Positions 27,336-37,926 of a stretch of DNA of 64,000 nucleotides are shown piece after piece; the stretch's first letter is position 1, and each line of letters opens with the position of its first letter. The notes below the pieces were generated by a model. The model saw only the letters and a list, made by a program, of their open reading frames with translations, had not been told where the DNA came from and searched no databases. The translations under genes were made by a program, and so were the position numbers. Origin of the DNA: Opeltia flavorubescens (taxonomy: Eukaryota; Ascomycota; Lecanoromycetes; Teloschistales; Teloschistaceae); NCBI GenBank assembly GCA_000442125.1, contig KE546969.1, positions 992,001-1,056,000 on the forward strand, in the 5' to 3' direction.

Positions 27336-29121
27336 TCATTTCCTCGGCGGCTTCGTCCTCAAACTACCCTCAAAACCCGGTCGTTTCTTCACTCCCTTCT
27401 TTCCCCCTTTCTTCCCTTTCTCCTCCCTTCTCTTTGCCAAATTATCCTCCCTCTTCCTCTGCTTCACTTCCCCGGCCTTTCTTATTCCTTCCAATCTCTC
27501 TCCCCATTCCTTCTCGCTCTTCTTCCTTTGTTTCTCTTTCCGCTTCAGCGTCTTCTTCAAAAGACTCGTATCATCTCTCACTCGCTCTCCGTGTACTCGT
27601 TTTCGCGCGTTTAACCACATGTCTTTCTCTGCAATGTCCTCGCGCTTCGCTTCGTCGAANCTGTTGATGCGACTTTGTTTGTTCTGTGCCGCCCTGAGCG
27701 CTGTAAGAGGGTCTTGAGGACCCTTGGTCTTTTGCCTCGGATCGACGAGCGAAGACAGTTCGGCAGATACTTGCTGGCCATCAGCAAAAGCGATGCGCCC
27801 AAAGGAGAAATTGTTGGACTCAGTATGTTCGGAAGATGGTGACGGAGCGACCAAAGAGCACGAGGCAGGAGAAAGGAGCGGTGAACCACGGGCAAGGTTT
27901 TCGGCTTGTTTGCGAGCTGCTTCTTCTTTCTCTTTGCGCCGTAACTCCTTCTTGTGGGCTTTGCTTTGTTCAGCCTTTTGACGTCGGGCTTCGATGAGCT
28001 CCTGACGTGTGCGAGCGGGCTTGCCATTCAGGCCGTCGGCATTCCTACTTGCACGAAGCTCATCTATCCTTCTTCGTAGACGCGCTTCGAGCTCAGCATG
28101 GTCGATTTTGGGCTTTGTGATCTCCTTGCTGTTCGTATCTGATTTGGTGGTCTCCAAGATGGGTGGCGGTGCTATAGAAGAGACAGAAGAGGACCCAGAA
28201 AGTACTGCTGGCTGATCAAAAGCAGGTGAATCAGGATTGGGGGTTGGGGATGCTGTAGATATGGAAGAATCGTATGGTTCGTTTGACAACCCACTGACAT
28301 CCATACGATCAATGTCCGCAATTCGAGGATTATCATCCTCACTTTCATTTGCTGCAAGAGATTCTCGCTCGTGTTGACCCACTGTAGTATTCGTAGAAAA
28401 CTCTTCGTCAGCTGCCGGAGGTTGGTGTTTTGCCACCTCTTTCTTTTCCTTCCTTGATCGCCTTCGCTCCGCCTTGCTTATTTTTCTTGTTTCCTTCCGA
28501 GCGTCTTTCTCCTTTGAGATCTTCGGTAGAATTGCACTTTGGGAATCCGTCGGACCCTGGGTATCCTTTCCCTCGCTTTGAGTTGATATGCCATGGTCAA
28601 CTTTCCCGCCTTTGTCCTCCCTTTTCTGCTTCTTGGCTTTTTTCTTCTGTGACTTCGACCCTTGTATTGGAGCTTCTAAGACAACACCGTCTGACCCCGA
28701 CCCGTCATCAATCTCGTCTCGTTTCCGCTTCCTTGCGTTTTCCGCCCGCTCGTCAAGAACATCTTTGGCACTCTTTGAATTTTCAGGATCAAGCTTCGCT
28801 CGCTTTGCTGCTCGAGCTTCTTCTTTTGTTTGTTTCTTTCGCTGCCACTGATCCTGGAGCCGTCGCAGGAGCCGTTAGCAGGCTGCTAGAGAAACACTCG
28901 TGTCGCATTTGAGACGCTGAGTTCCGAGGATTTGAACATACACTTGTATCTTCGCCGTAGTACAACTTTGCCGGAATTAATGACAATAATCCGTCAAAAG
29001 CTTTGGCATGACTCCGCAAACGAGCCTGTCGTATCATATTAATTTTCTTGTCTGCACGTATTATACTGGGTTACGTTGAACTTAGGCTGAAGACATAACG
29101 TACCTCAAGACTCTCTGCCAT
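27336..29121 (-). CDS. RRP14: Ribosomal RNA-processing protein 14 (SURF6 family)
   Basis: Nucleolar protein for early 40S and 60S assembly. Three exons: 29104-29121 (18 nt), 28942-29025 and 27336-28853; 539 residues. N-terminal block MAESLEARLRSHAKAFDGLL and SLIPAKLYYGED matches the RRP14 N-terminal domain, followed by QWQRKKQTKEEARAAKRAK. The middle is Lys/Glu- and Ser-rich. The SURF6 domain spans roughly the last 280 residues (HAELEARLRRRIDELRASR; MWLNARKRVHGERVRDDTS; LLKKTLKRKEKQRKKSEKEW). The acceptor before ARLRSHAK was preferred over one nearer the donor because it restores the family N-terminus. One codon contains an N (27660), AGN, so Ser or Arg. Confidence 0.93.
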
Positions 29122-29937
29122 ACTCCCAATAAAGTAGCACTTTCGTGTAATTAAAGGGAATTTTTACATGGCGGACGCCATACGTAAAATGTAGGATGAT
29201 ATTTACAGGATAAGTTCATCAAGCGAGCTTGTGGGGTGATAATCTTAGCTAAACCGTATCGGTAAACGTTGCACTTTAACTCCACACCCACAAGCCCACT
29301 TATGCCCCTTAGTAAAAATGCTGCTCATGTGCAAAACGAATGATATAATGATATGGAGTAGCCGCAAGCAATCCAATGATATTTTTCCTCATCGATTCCA
29401 TTCAATGACTGGATTTCACTGGGACATGCAGCAGATGATTTTCTTTGAAAGCGCGAATATTCTCTCGCAGCAAATTGTTTGCACTTAAACTACTTCAGCT
29501 ACTCAGCTATCATCGTTCGTCATTTAGCACCCTGAAATGACACCTTGGAGATGGCGAGGCTAACATTACAAGGTCGCTGTAACCGTCGCTGCATCCTAAA
29601 CCGCCTCATGGTCGTGCATTATCAATCCTCAATGCCACATATTACTCCGAGACCCCGAGATCTTCGTTATGATCTCCAAACATGGAGGAGTGGAGTTTGA
29701 AGTTGGAGAAACAAATATCGCAAGATCGAGTATCGTACTTCACAGATAGCTGCCGACAATTCTCGCAACTCCATTATTTGCCATAGATTTGCAGTCCGTA
29801 GAGGCTGGCCCGGCAGCCTCGGACGCCAACAAAAAGCGAGTCCAAGCCGAAAGCTCGAACCCACAACGTATACCGATGTGTGAACCAGAAACTCCGGGTA
29901 TCTTCCGACAATAGACGGCAGGAATGAGTCCAATATT
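29122..29937. other. Intergenic region upstream of RRP14
   Basis: About 816 bp, AT-rich. RRP14 promoter and the 3' flank of the next minus-strand gene. The overlapping 139-codon open run at 29667-30086 has no support. Confidence 0.4.
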
Positions 29938-31243
29938 TCAGGTCGTATTCTCAGCCCATGAACTGTCATTGATAAAAGCATCCCAGCCGCCGCTATCAAA
30001 GCCGGCAGGCGTGACAGTGCCACTTCCATGGGAACTATTCGTCGCCGGCATGAAACCCTTTGAAAAATCAAGCAAGTTATTGTCAAACGACAAATAAGGG
30101 GGGTTGACTCCAGGTATTGTCGAGGCGGGGTTGGGTATCTGGTTGTATTGAAAGTGGTGTGGAGACATATCTAAGGCACTTGGGGCGAGTGTAGCACTCA
30201 TGCCATCATAGGAAGGGTGGAAGTTTCGACTCTTCGTCCCTGAAGTTGACGCATTGGCCCAGTAAGACTGCATGAAACTATCATTGCTGCCCATGAGCAT
30301 CGAAGACATGGAGTCCTTGGGTCCCAGAGCTGAACCAAGAAGCATCTGAGTCTCGGGCGGCAGTGTCGTGCTCAAGGGTCCACAATCCTGAGGGCTATAC
30401 AATGATGTGGGAGTTGGCGGGACCTGCTGTGGCTGGGAACACACTGGTATCTGCAATGGAGCTGGTTCCTGCTTTGCTTGGTAAGGTAGTGACGGCTGTG
30501 AGACTGAAGGTCGAGCATGCATGGATTGTGGTGTCCGTACAGCCACGGGAGAAGCTGACTTGGACGGTACAGATGTTCTTCGAGGGTCAACAGCATCGGC
30601 TGTGTTCGAGCTCGATGGACTCTGGACATAGCTGGTCGGCGAGTGGTGGTCTGCGGCTCGGACAGGCCGTGCCGGGGATGGGCGGAAGTTAGCGGAAGAA
30701 AAGGTTGGCTGCATATATGACTGAGGTGACGGGGCAGGCGTCATATTTTGAGGCATGAGAGGTGAAGGATAGACGGCCGGTTGATTGTGAGCGAACTGGG
30801 GAGCGTTCGGATACTGTTGAGCATAAGAGTTGGTTATTGCCTGGTCGAGAGCAGATCGCATGGCGACATGGTTGGTCAGGTAAGCTGATAGTCGTCTGTT
30901 GAAGTCTGCAGAACCAGTTTGAAGATGAGCTGTGAGTCTCCTGTATTGTACAGGTAAGTCATCGTCTTCTTCTTCGTACATCTCTTCATTGACCACGTCC
31001 TGTTCAGTCACTCGCAGCGAGCGGCCTGTCCGTCGCTTGTGAATCTCTGAAGCTCTCCTAGCAGACTCAACCCGAGCCTCGAGACTTCGGTCACTTCTCC
31101 GTGAAGCAGCAATGTAAGCGCTATCAATGATTAGTGAAGTTCACGCAAGAACTCAATGAAGATACACACCGTTCTTGGTTTTCTTCATGAGTCCTCTCTG
31201 TTTTCAATGCCTTCGAGGGCGGAACAGTACGCTGAGGTGGCAT
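29938..31243 (-). CDS. Conserved fungal protein of unknown function, basic helix then Gln/Pro/Ser-rich
   Basis: Two exons, 31170-31243 and 29938-31120, with a 49 bp intron; 418 residues. Residues about 1-80 are the densest part: a basic region (RAYIAASRRSDRSLEARVES, then ARRASEIHKRRTGRSLRVTE) and an acidic MYEEEDDDLP. A helical segment follows (QYRRLTAHLQTGSADFNRRL; AYLTNHVAMRSALDQAI). The remaining 270 residues are low-complexity Pro/Ser/Gln, like an activation region. No signal peptide or membrane segment. It looks like a nuclear regulator and the N-terminus has the feel of a conserved Pezizomycotina family, but I cannot name it. An N at 31254 lies 11 nt upstream of the start codon. Confidence 0.75.
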
Positions 31244-33937
31244 GATAGGGAGGNCAGAGTGCTCCCGGGTTAAATGTGAATGGTCGAAGGAGACAAATTA
31301 ATTTTCAATGGCTTGAAAATGTCCCAAGGCAAGGTCGAGAACGAATGAAAATGGTTTGAGGCTTGGGGAAGAGCTGAAAGTATTGAAGGATGTCCGCGAG
31401 GGTCCGGTGGTCAAGGTGGGTTGGGTGGCGGAACCTGGAACCGTAGCAGCTGGATGCGCTTAAGTGGGTGAGGACAGGATAGAAGAGGCGATTGAATGGA
31501 TGTAACAGATGTGAAGTTAATTATCGGATGGTTATGAGGGTCTCACAGCGGCCAGTTGCAGGTGACAAATGTGCTTTGTTTTCGGCCGATGTGCAGCTGT
31601 TTAGAGGAGCGCGATTCGCACAGATCGCAGGGACCTCGGATCTAGATGAGTGGATCTTCACACTGCCGAAGTATCCGCCGGGGTCTACTCCGGTGGCCTC
31701 TGCCGCCTCGGCTGACAGCGATTGACTTCAAAAAGACAGCCTCAAGCCAACAGCTGCTTGAAAGCAAATCTGAAACTGCAGTAGATGCCTCAGGTATACA
31801 AAAAAGGTAGTAATGTAGAAGGATAATTGATATTAAGACAAGCCTTGTATCATGTCCTGTCAGGGGAGGGGCAAGAAAAAGTAACTGAGCAATAAGCGTT
31901 GAGTGGGGAATTGGGTTTGGTGGAAAGGCTTAATGAATGGAGGAAGAGGAGAGAGGTCTGTCTACAAGTAGTCCAGGAGAGGCGGGACAGCTTTGGTCTG
32001 CTTGTTCAGTCCGATGGGCGCCGGTTCATGAATCGGGAGATGGTGGGTCTGGCGACCGGCAAGTGAAGTTCCCGAAAGATTAGGTTGACCATTCACAGCA
32101 TCGAATTCAGACCCCGCTGACAGATCTTTTCCTCGTACGGTATGGACCGATCTTGCTCAGATAGCCGAGCTTGCTTAGCATCGATTGGCGGCCCACTTTC
32201 GTGCTGAACGGGGGCATCTTGCATCACCCTCCCGGCAAGATGGGGGGATGTGCAAACGGCCGTCGCGGAGCGTGCTCCTACAAGCTCGGCGGCCGCCACC
32301 TGAGCCCCTGGCGAGCTCGTGCTCCACGACCACAGAAACACTGGTCATCAGGAAAATGAACAAGCCTACGCGTGGTGCTGCGGGTAGAGATCCAAGGTCG
32401 TAGTCATATACGCTTGGAACCACACGCCTCGGCAGCTCACCTCCCTCAGATCGCCCCTCACCTCACATTGCGAAGGAAGGCTTCGAATGTGAAAGGGCAA
32501 GGTTCGTCGCCCATGGTTGACCACTCACTAAGGCACGTTTTTAGCGCCGCCAAGGACGCAGCGGATGTGCCTCCGGATGGCCAAAGATACGTTGGTACAA
32601 GAGGAGCTTTAGCCGGCTTGGATACTTCTTACTTCTGCTGCATTATTCCCGGATTCCAAATGGAATGCATCGCTTACATCGAGATGCTTTCGAGACGCGT
32701 CAATCTTGCATTCGCCAGCTTCATTGCAGAAACTTAGTATGCATCATCGGCACATGGTGGGTTGAAAAGGGTGCGACAGTCGCAAATCAGGGACTGCTTG
32801 GTGAAAGGGTCTTGAGGTATCAGGGTCTTGTACGAAAGCGAGTTGGGGTCCGTATAGGCCGGAAGTGACGGAGGTTGTTGTCGCAATTGGGCGGCCGATC
32901 AAGCTGCTAATGGCGAGCTGCAGTGGTGCAGACCCTGAACCTGACGAGGGGCCACGGAAGGGGTACTGGCGACAGCTTCTGCAGCCCTTGAAGGTACACA
33001 ACTGACATGACTGCTGGCCTATTACGGAAAGTTAACTACTCACAGCTTATGTTTGTGCTCGTCGGCGACTTTGATCAGCAGTCCCTGTTCAGAAGCTTCA
33101 GATCAGAAGCTCTACGGACCGAGGTCGGCCTACAGCTCCCATCAGTGAGCTCATCCCACACCCTGGCATCCCACTGGAGGACCCTTCGTCCCTGTGGGAG
33201 CTTGTTATCACGGCTTGTAATCCCAACCTATTATTTTAATTGACAGCGAGCGCCTCCATGAGCATTCCAGCCAATAGCTTCTCGTTCCACTATACTGGGA
33301 TTTTGAGATCAATCCAGACTTCGACCACATGTTCAGGGGTGCGCTTGTCGCACGGTATGCTAACCAACCTGCTTGACAGTTTTTTTCACCGAATACGGAA
33401 GAGCGATGTCTTGCTTGACGTGACACAAGATCCGGCACTAGACGAAAGACTCGATCTGTTCGATTTCTCCACACGATCCGTGCATATCCTCCCAGGCTGA
33501 ACAAGGCCAGCCTTTTCACGTGGGACAGGACAGGACAAGATCAGACCGCGAATTGCTTCTATAGAATCATGACGACTGCGCAATTTGCCCAATTGCTGAG
33601 CAATCATTTCAGATCTCTCCCTGTAGCAAAAATCAGAAGCCACAGCGGAGCAATCGCCGTAGTTTGCAGCTACTGCTGAAGCTTAACATCTAAAATTTGG
33701 CTGCTGCACGCACTATTGGTCCAGATATCGGTACCACGACGGTCTCATCCTTCGTTTCGAGATTGCCGACATCCCAAAGCTTAACATTCACCAGATCTGC
33801 GAGATGGCGTGGCGCTGAACCCGGAAAGGTCCCTGACAAGACCGAAGCTTCCATCCTCCTTAGCAGCCTCCTCATCTTGAGGGCCTAGTCCCCCTCACTG
33901 GAGCTGTGTGACATGCATCAATTGCCTCCCATGACAT
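31244..33937. other. 2.7 kb gene-free stretch
   Basis: No supported gene. Open runs of 60-121 codons on both strands overlap in several frames, which is what random moderately GC-rich sequence gives. None shows a motif, and I could not splice any into a family-like protein. The left 500 bp presumably serves as promoter for the gene ending at 31243, and the right end as 3' flank of VPS74. Confidence 0.4.
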
Positions 33938-35218
33938 TCATAACAAAGAATCCAGCCTTGTGAAAACGCTCAAACATGCTGCTACAACCTGTGTAGCCAA
34001 TATATCAGTTGGTTGTCCGAAAGGGTCGAGTGGCGCCATGCCCTTGGGCAAGGGTCTCCGAACGGCGATAAGGGTGCATCAAAGACGTACCTCGAGCTGC
34101 AAATCCTTGTCCTTAGCAGTATTGACCTCCTCCGATATCACCTGTCCTAGGTTTTGACCTATCCCTTGTGATCCACCGGCGCGCTTGCCGAATGGCCATT
34201 GCGAATAATCCGCTAGGAGTTCATCTACCTGCGCAAACGCTCTTTCTCTTGACTCATGACCCAGCGATGCAAGAGCATTTTCCAGAACATTGGCTGCGTA
34301 TGCTGCACAGACCATGGATATTGTCCGAATGTACCTGAACTCCGCGTCTTCTGGAAGGAACTGAGTGCCCGGTAGCACCACGGTTCGGTTGGTCAAAACA
34401 TTCCGTACTCGCCGCCTGATCTCATCCTTTGCACCTCCGTCCGCCACTGGATGAGTGGCCATGTCAAAGAGCAAGAAATTCCGTTTCTCCGTCCTTAGGA
34501 TGCCCTTGTCCACCAAACCTTTTGCTAAACGTTCACGCACTTGCTTCAATTGGTAGCCAATCTTCATTAGATTCCATGTCTCGCCTGCATACAAGAAGTG
34601 TTTAGTGTAGACTCAAAATGTGCATTGATACGTGGCGTACCGCTCATCAGATCGATCCACGAGGAGACGCTCATCTTCTCACTCGTCTTCATCATCTTTA
34701 ACGCTTCATCGAGCAACACCTCCCCTGTCAGGGTATCGTCGATGACTTCAATCACCCTGTCCGCTAAGGGAAAGCGACGCCTTGAAGAATCTTTCTGCAT
34801 GCTGATCCGCCCTCTGAATGCCAGCTCGATAACTATGCATCCTCGTAAAGCATAAGAGATGTTGTCGTTCCAGAACGAAAGATAGCCCTGATAGCCTCGT
34901 CGTCAGCAAGACCCAATCATCTTTGTCGAACCATCTTTTCCAAACCTGCTTATCTTTCAGTCCCATTAGAAGCACCTCCTCCATCAATGTGAGTTTTGGC
35001 TGCTTGCTCCTCTCCTCACTCTCGCTAAGGTCGCGTGGGTCAAATCCGATCTTGTGTCCATTTTCACCTCCGGAGTAAGATGTCCCTGGTACACGGCTCT
35101 CATGTGATGGTGCTGGTTTAGGAGTCGGTGAAGTAGCACTGCTTGGATCCTCATCGTCGCCAGTTGATGCGCCCCCACCGCCCCCTCGTCGTCGAGTGAG
35201 GCCTCCTGCCGACGCCAT
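33938..35218 (-). CDS. VPS74: Golgi phosphoprotein 3 homologue (Vps74/GPP34)
   Basis: PI4P-binding adaptor that retains glycosyltransferases in the Golgi. Four exons: 34946-35218, 34641-34887, 34091-34584 and 33938-33988; 354 residues. Residues 1-75 are a disordered Gly/Ser/Pro-rich tail with RRRGGGGG, matching the family's basic N-terminus. The GPP34 domain follows: [20 protein letters not shown], then [20 protein letters not shown], the tip of the PI4P pocket. [20 protein letters not shown] and [13 protein letters not shown] lie further on. The last exon encodes [16 protein letters not shown], the usual end. The 102 bp last intron is needed to reach it. Confidence 0.95.
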
Positions 35219-35763
35219 CTGCTGGGCCTTTGATCTGAATTCCGAACTCCGATATCCGGACTTATTGATTAGACTGTCCGACTTTCAAGATGTGAGGAGA
35301 AGATGTAGTGCAATTGCCAATAAGGTTTCGTCAAAGGGTCATGCAGAAAGCGTTGGTTGCTTCAAGCTGGCGAAGAGAGATGGTCCATGGGTAGAGGAGG
35401 ATACTACTCGAGTCTTTTGTTCTTCTCATAGACCAGAGCCGTAAAAGTCATGCAGTCACACAGTCCACCTAATTAGGACTTGTTGTGTTGAATGAACAAC
35501 GTTGTACGCCAAGCCTCCCGTAAGTGCGGTCACAGTTCCTGTAAGGCTGATCCCAGCGGTGAGGTTTCAAATACGGGGACTTTGGGTACAGTAATAAAAT
35601 CTGAATTCCTTTAAAGTGTCTCAATGGCGTGAAGCATGTGCAGTCAATCAGAATTGAGAAGAAAACTTTAAGTTACAGCGGCGGAGGCTCATCAAAAAGC
35701 TCTCCTTATCCACACAATTCCCAACCGTACTATCCGCAACGTCCATAACACCCCAATTTACAC
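35219..35763. other. Intergenic region, VPS74 promoter and ACP 3' flank
   Basis: 545 bp. No gene was recognised. Contains upstream sequence of VPS74 and downstream sequence of the acyl carrier protein gene. Confidence 0.4.
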
Positions 35764-36451
35764 TCAGTGAGCTGTGTCATCGATTAGTTGCATCGCCCGA
35801 CGAGAATAGTGCGAGCATACCGTCAGGCTGAGACAGTATATAGTCAACAGCTTTATCGACTACAAACACAATGTTAGTACCGTTAGACGGATTCAGCACT
35901 CAGGAGGCACTCACTGCTATGAATGGCATCAGCTTCCTTGTCTGGTATTTCAATGCTGAATTCCTAGAAGAGGTGTCAACAAGGACTCTTGACCCTAGTC
36001 CCGCGATATCTTTACTTCTTCTATCGCCATCACCACTTCCACAGTATCCAAACTATCGAGACCCAAGTCGTTTGAGAAATGAGACTGCGCGGATACCTGG
36101 ATTATCTTTTTAGCCAATGCGTTCGCGATGAGTAAACTGGTTGACAGTATCCATACTTTCGCTTGATCTGTGACCTGGAGATTATCAGTTAAACGTCATA
36201 CACCAGAGCACTTGTTCCAGGCAGACCTTATCGAATCCCTTCAGTAGGTCCATGATCCTTCCTTCCACTTCTTGCTTCGATAGCCCTGCCGGTGCTGAAT
36301 ACCATCTCGCTGTTTGAGGGATCTTGCTTGGGAGGTAAGCAGAAGGTCGGATAGAACGGCAGGGCGCAATGATTCGTGAGGACGGGATTTGTGATTTGGT
36401 AGCAACTCTTGTCGCACACCTGACAGACTGGAAGACAGCGGCACGAATCAT
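35764..36451 (-). CDS. ACP1: Mitochondrial acyl carrier protein (complex I SDAP/NDUFAB1 type)
   Basis: Carries acyl chains in mitochondrial fatty acid/lipoate synthesis and is a structural subunit of respiratory complex I. Six exons: 36227-36451, 36157-36174 (18 nt), 36016-36096, 35915-35963, 35821-35859 and 35764-35771 (8 nt); 139 residues. A long Arg/Ser-rich presequence precedes YSAPAGLSKQEVEGRIMDL. The phosphopantetheine site is Ser96 in GLDSLDTVEVVMAIEEEFSI. The block IPDKEADAIHSVDKAVDYIL ends the domain, and the tiny last exon supplies AH-stop. The spliced frame matches the family at every junction. It diverges from the complex I 23 kDa subunit gene. Confidence 0.95.
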
Positions 36452-36723
36452 TTCTTGGTTGTTGAGTTGATTGGATGGGCCGAAGTGAATTTGCTTTGGA
36501 AGTAAACTTGTTGAACTTCAGAAGCTCAGTATAGATATTAATTGCATTACTTAGGTTACTCATCTTATGCAGACAAGATTTAGTCAGCTCTAGGAATAGC
36601 GCCAGCTTCCCATTTGAACCAATCAGAAGCCTCATTTTCTCGATTATCGACTACGACTTCACAACATTATTATCTTCAAGCGCACATCTCATCCAACACC
36701 GCCACCATACATTCAAAGTCACC
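36452..36723. promoter_or_regulatory. Shared promoter of two complex I subunit genes
   Basis: Only 272 bp separates the start codons of the acyl carrier protein and the 23 kDa iron-sulfur subunit. A CCAAT box (36619-36623) lies inside. Co-expression is inferred, not shown. Confidence 0.6.
36619..36623 (+). promoter_or_regulatory. CCAAT box (context CCAATCAG)
   Basis: CCAATCA is the preferred form for the fungal HAP/CCAAT-binding complex, which controls respiratory genes. It lies 101 bp upstream of the 23 kDa subunit start and about 170 bp from the acyl carrier protein start. A single short site, so only suggestive. Confidence 0.4.
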
Positions 36724-37491
36724 ATGGCGGCCCCCAGATCACTCATCATGCTCTCGAGATTACGACCTACCTCCACCCAATTGAACACTCTCCTCTTGTC
36801 CCGCACCGCAACTCCCTCACCCATCGCCACCGCCCTCTTCTCAACATCCTCCCGATGCGCCGCCACGCCCGCTGGTCCACCACCCTCAGGATTCCGCCTG
36901 CCACGCCAAAGACGATGGAACGAATCTAAAGAAACCTCTCTGGATAAAGCCGGCAATTACTTCCTCATGACCGAAATGCTTCGCGGCATGTACGTCGTCA
37001 TTGAACAATATTTCCGCCCCCCGTAAGTCTTTTGAAGCTCATACTCTACTCTCCTCCTCCTTTGCTAATGGCTGATTGTTCTGAAACGGAACAGGTACAC
37101 CATCTACTACCCTTTCGAAAAAGGTCCCATCTCCCCCCGCTTTCGTGGCGAACACGCCCTACGTCGATACCCCACAGGCGAAGAACGTTGCATCGCCTGC
37201 AAACTCTGCGAAGCCATCTGCCCCGCATCGGCCATCACCATCGAGGCCGAGGAGCGCGAGGATGGCTCCCGCCGCACCACGCGCTATGACATTGACATGA
37301 CCAAATGCATCTATTGCGGCTTCTGCCAGGAGAGTTGTCCCGTCGATGCCATCGTCGAGAGCCCGAATGCGGAATACGCGACGGAGACGAGGGAGGAGTT
37401 GCTGTATAACAAAGAGAAGTTGTTGGCGAATGGGGACAAATGGGAACCTGAGTTGGCGGCGGTAGCCAGGGCGGATGCGCCCTATAGGTAG
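36724..37491 (+). CDS. NDUFS8: NADH:ubiquinone oxidoreductase 23 kDa iron-sulfur subunit (TYKY/NDUFS8)
   Basis: Core complex I subunit carrying clusters N6a and N6b in the arm near the quinone site. Two exons: 36724-37022 and 37095-37491; 231 residues. A cleavable presequence (Arg/Ser-rich with [10 protein letters not shown]) comes first. The block [20 protein letters not shown] follows, then [20 protein letters not shown]. Two 4Fe-4S motifs are complete: [12 protein letters not shown] (132-143) and [12 protein letters not shown] (171-182). The C-terminus ends RADAPYR, typical of the family. The 72 bp intron restores the family sequence between PP and YTIYY. Confidence 0.97.
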
Positions 37492-37926
37492 AAGGGCGAC
37501 CAGGAGTAGACGGGAGCTTTTGGGGTGTTTACGTTGATAGTACATAAGCGGAACTTTGCATGAAGCGGCGTTGAGAAGATTTTAGTATCATAAATGGAAG
37601 GGCCGTCTAAGGAGCTTGATATCACTAGCGAAGAAATCGTTCAATCGCACGCACACCAACTAAATCGGTCCAATTACTGCCTGTACTATCTAATTTCCTT
37701 CGTATGCATTCCATTTTTATGCACATCACAAAAGGGTAGTCCGCGATTCCAAAGCTCCTACGCTATGCACAAAACCCCTACAACCAATATCAATCCCTGC
37801 TCCTATATTAGAGTCGTTGCAATAACGTCAGGCGTCTCCTCCAATTGGTATCACATACAAGAAGGGAAGAGAAGACGTCCACCAGAATCATGAAAGAAGA
37901 CTCTCCTTGATAGTTTCAACCTTGAT
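37492..37926. other. Intergenic region between convergent complex I and UBP2 genes
   Basis: 435 bp of two 3' flanks. The 99-codon open run at 37594-37890 has no support. Confidence 0.4.

Noticed and set aside
27236-27717. Phe/Leu/Ser/Pro-rich open frames on the plus strand
   Set aside because: They are antisense shadows of the Lys-rich SURF6 domain of RRP14.
32093-32737. Overlapping open runs of 60-121 codons on both strands
   Set aside because: Several frames are open at once, as expected by chance in GC-rich sequence; none carries a motif.
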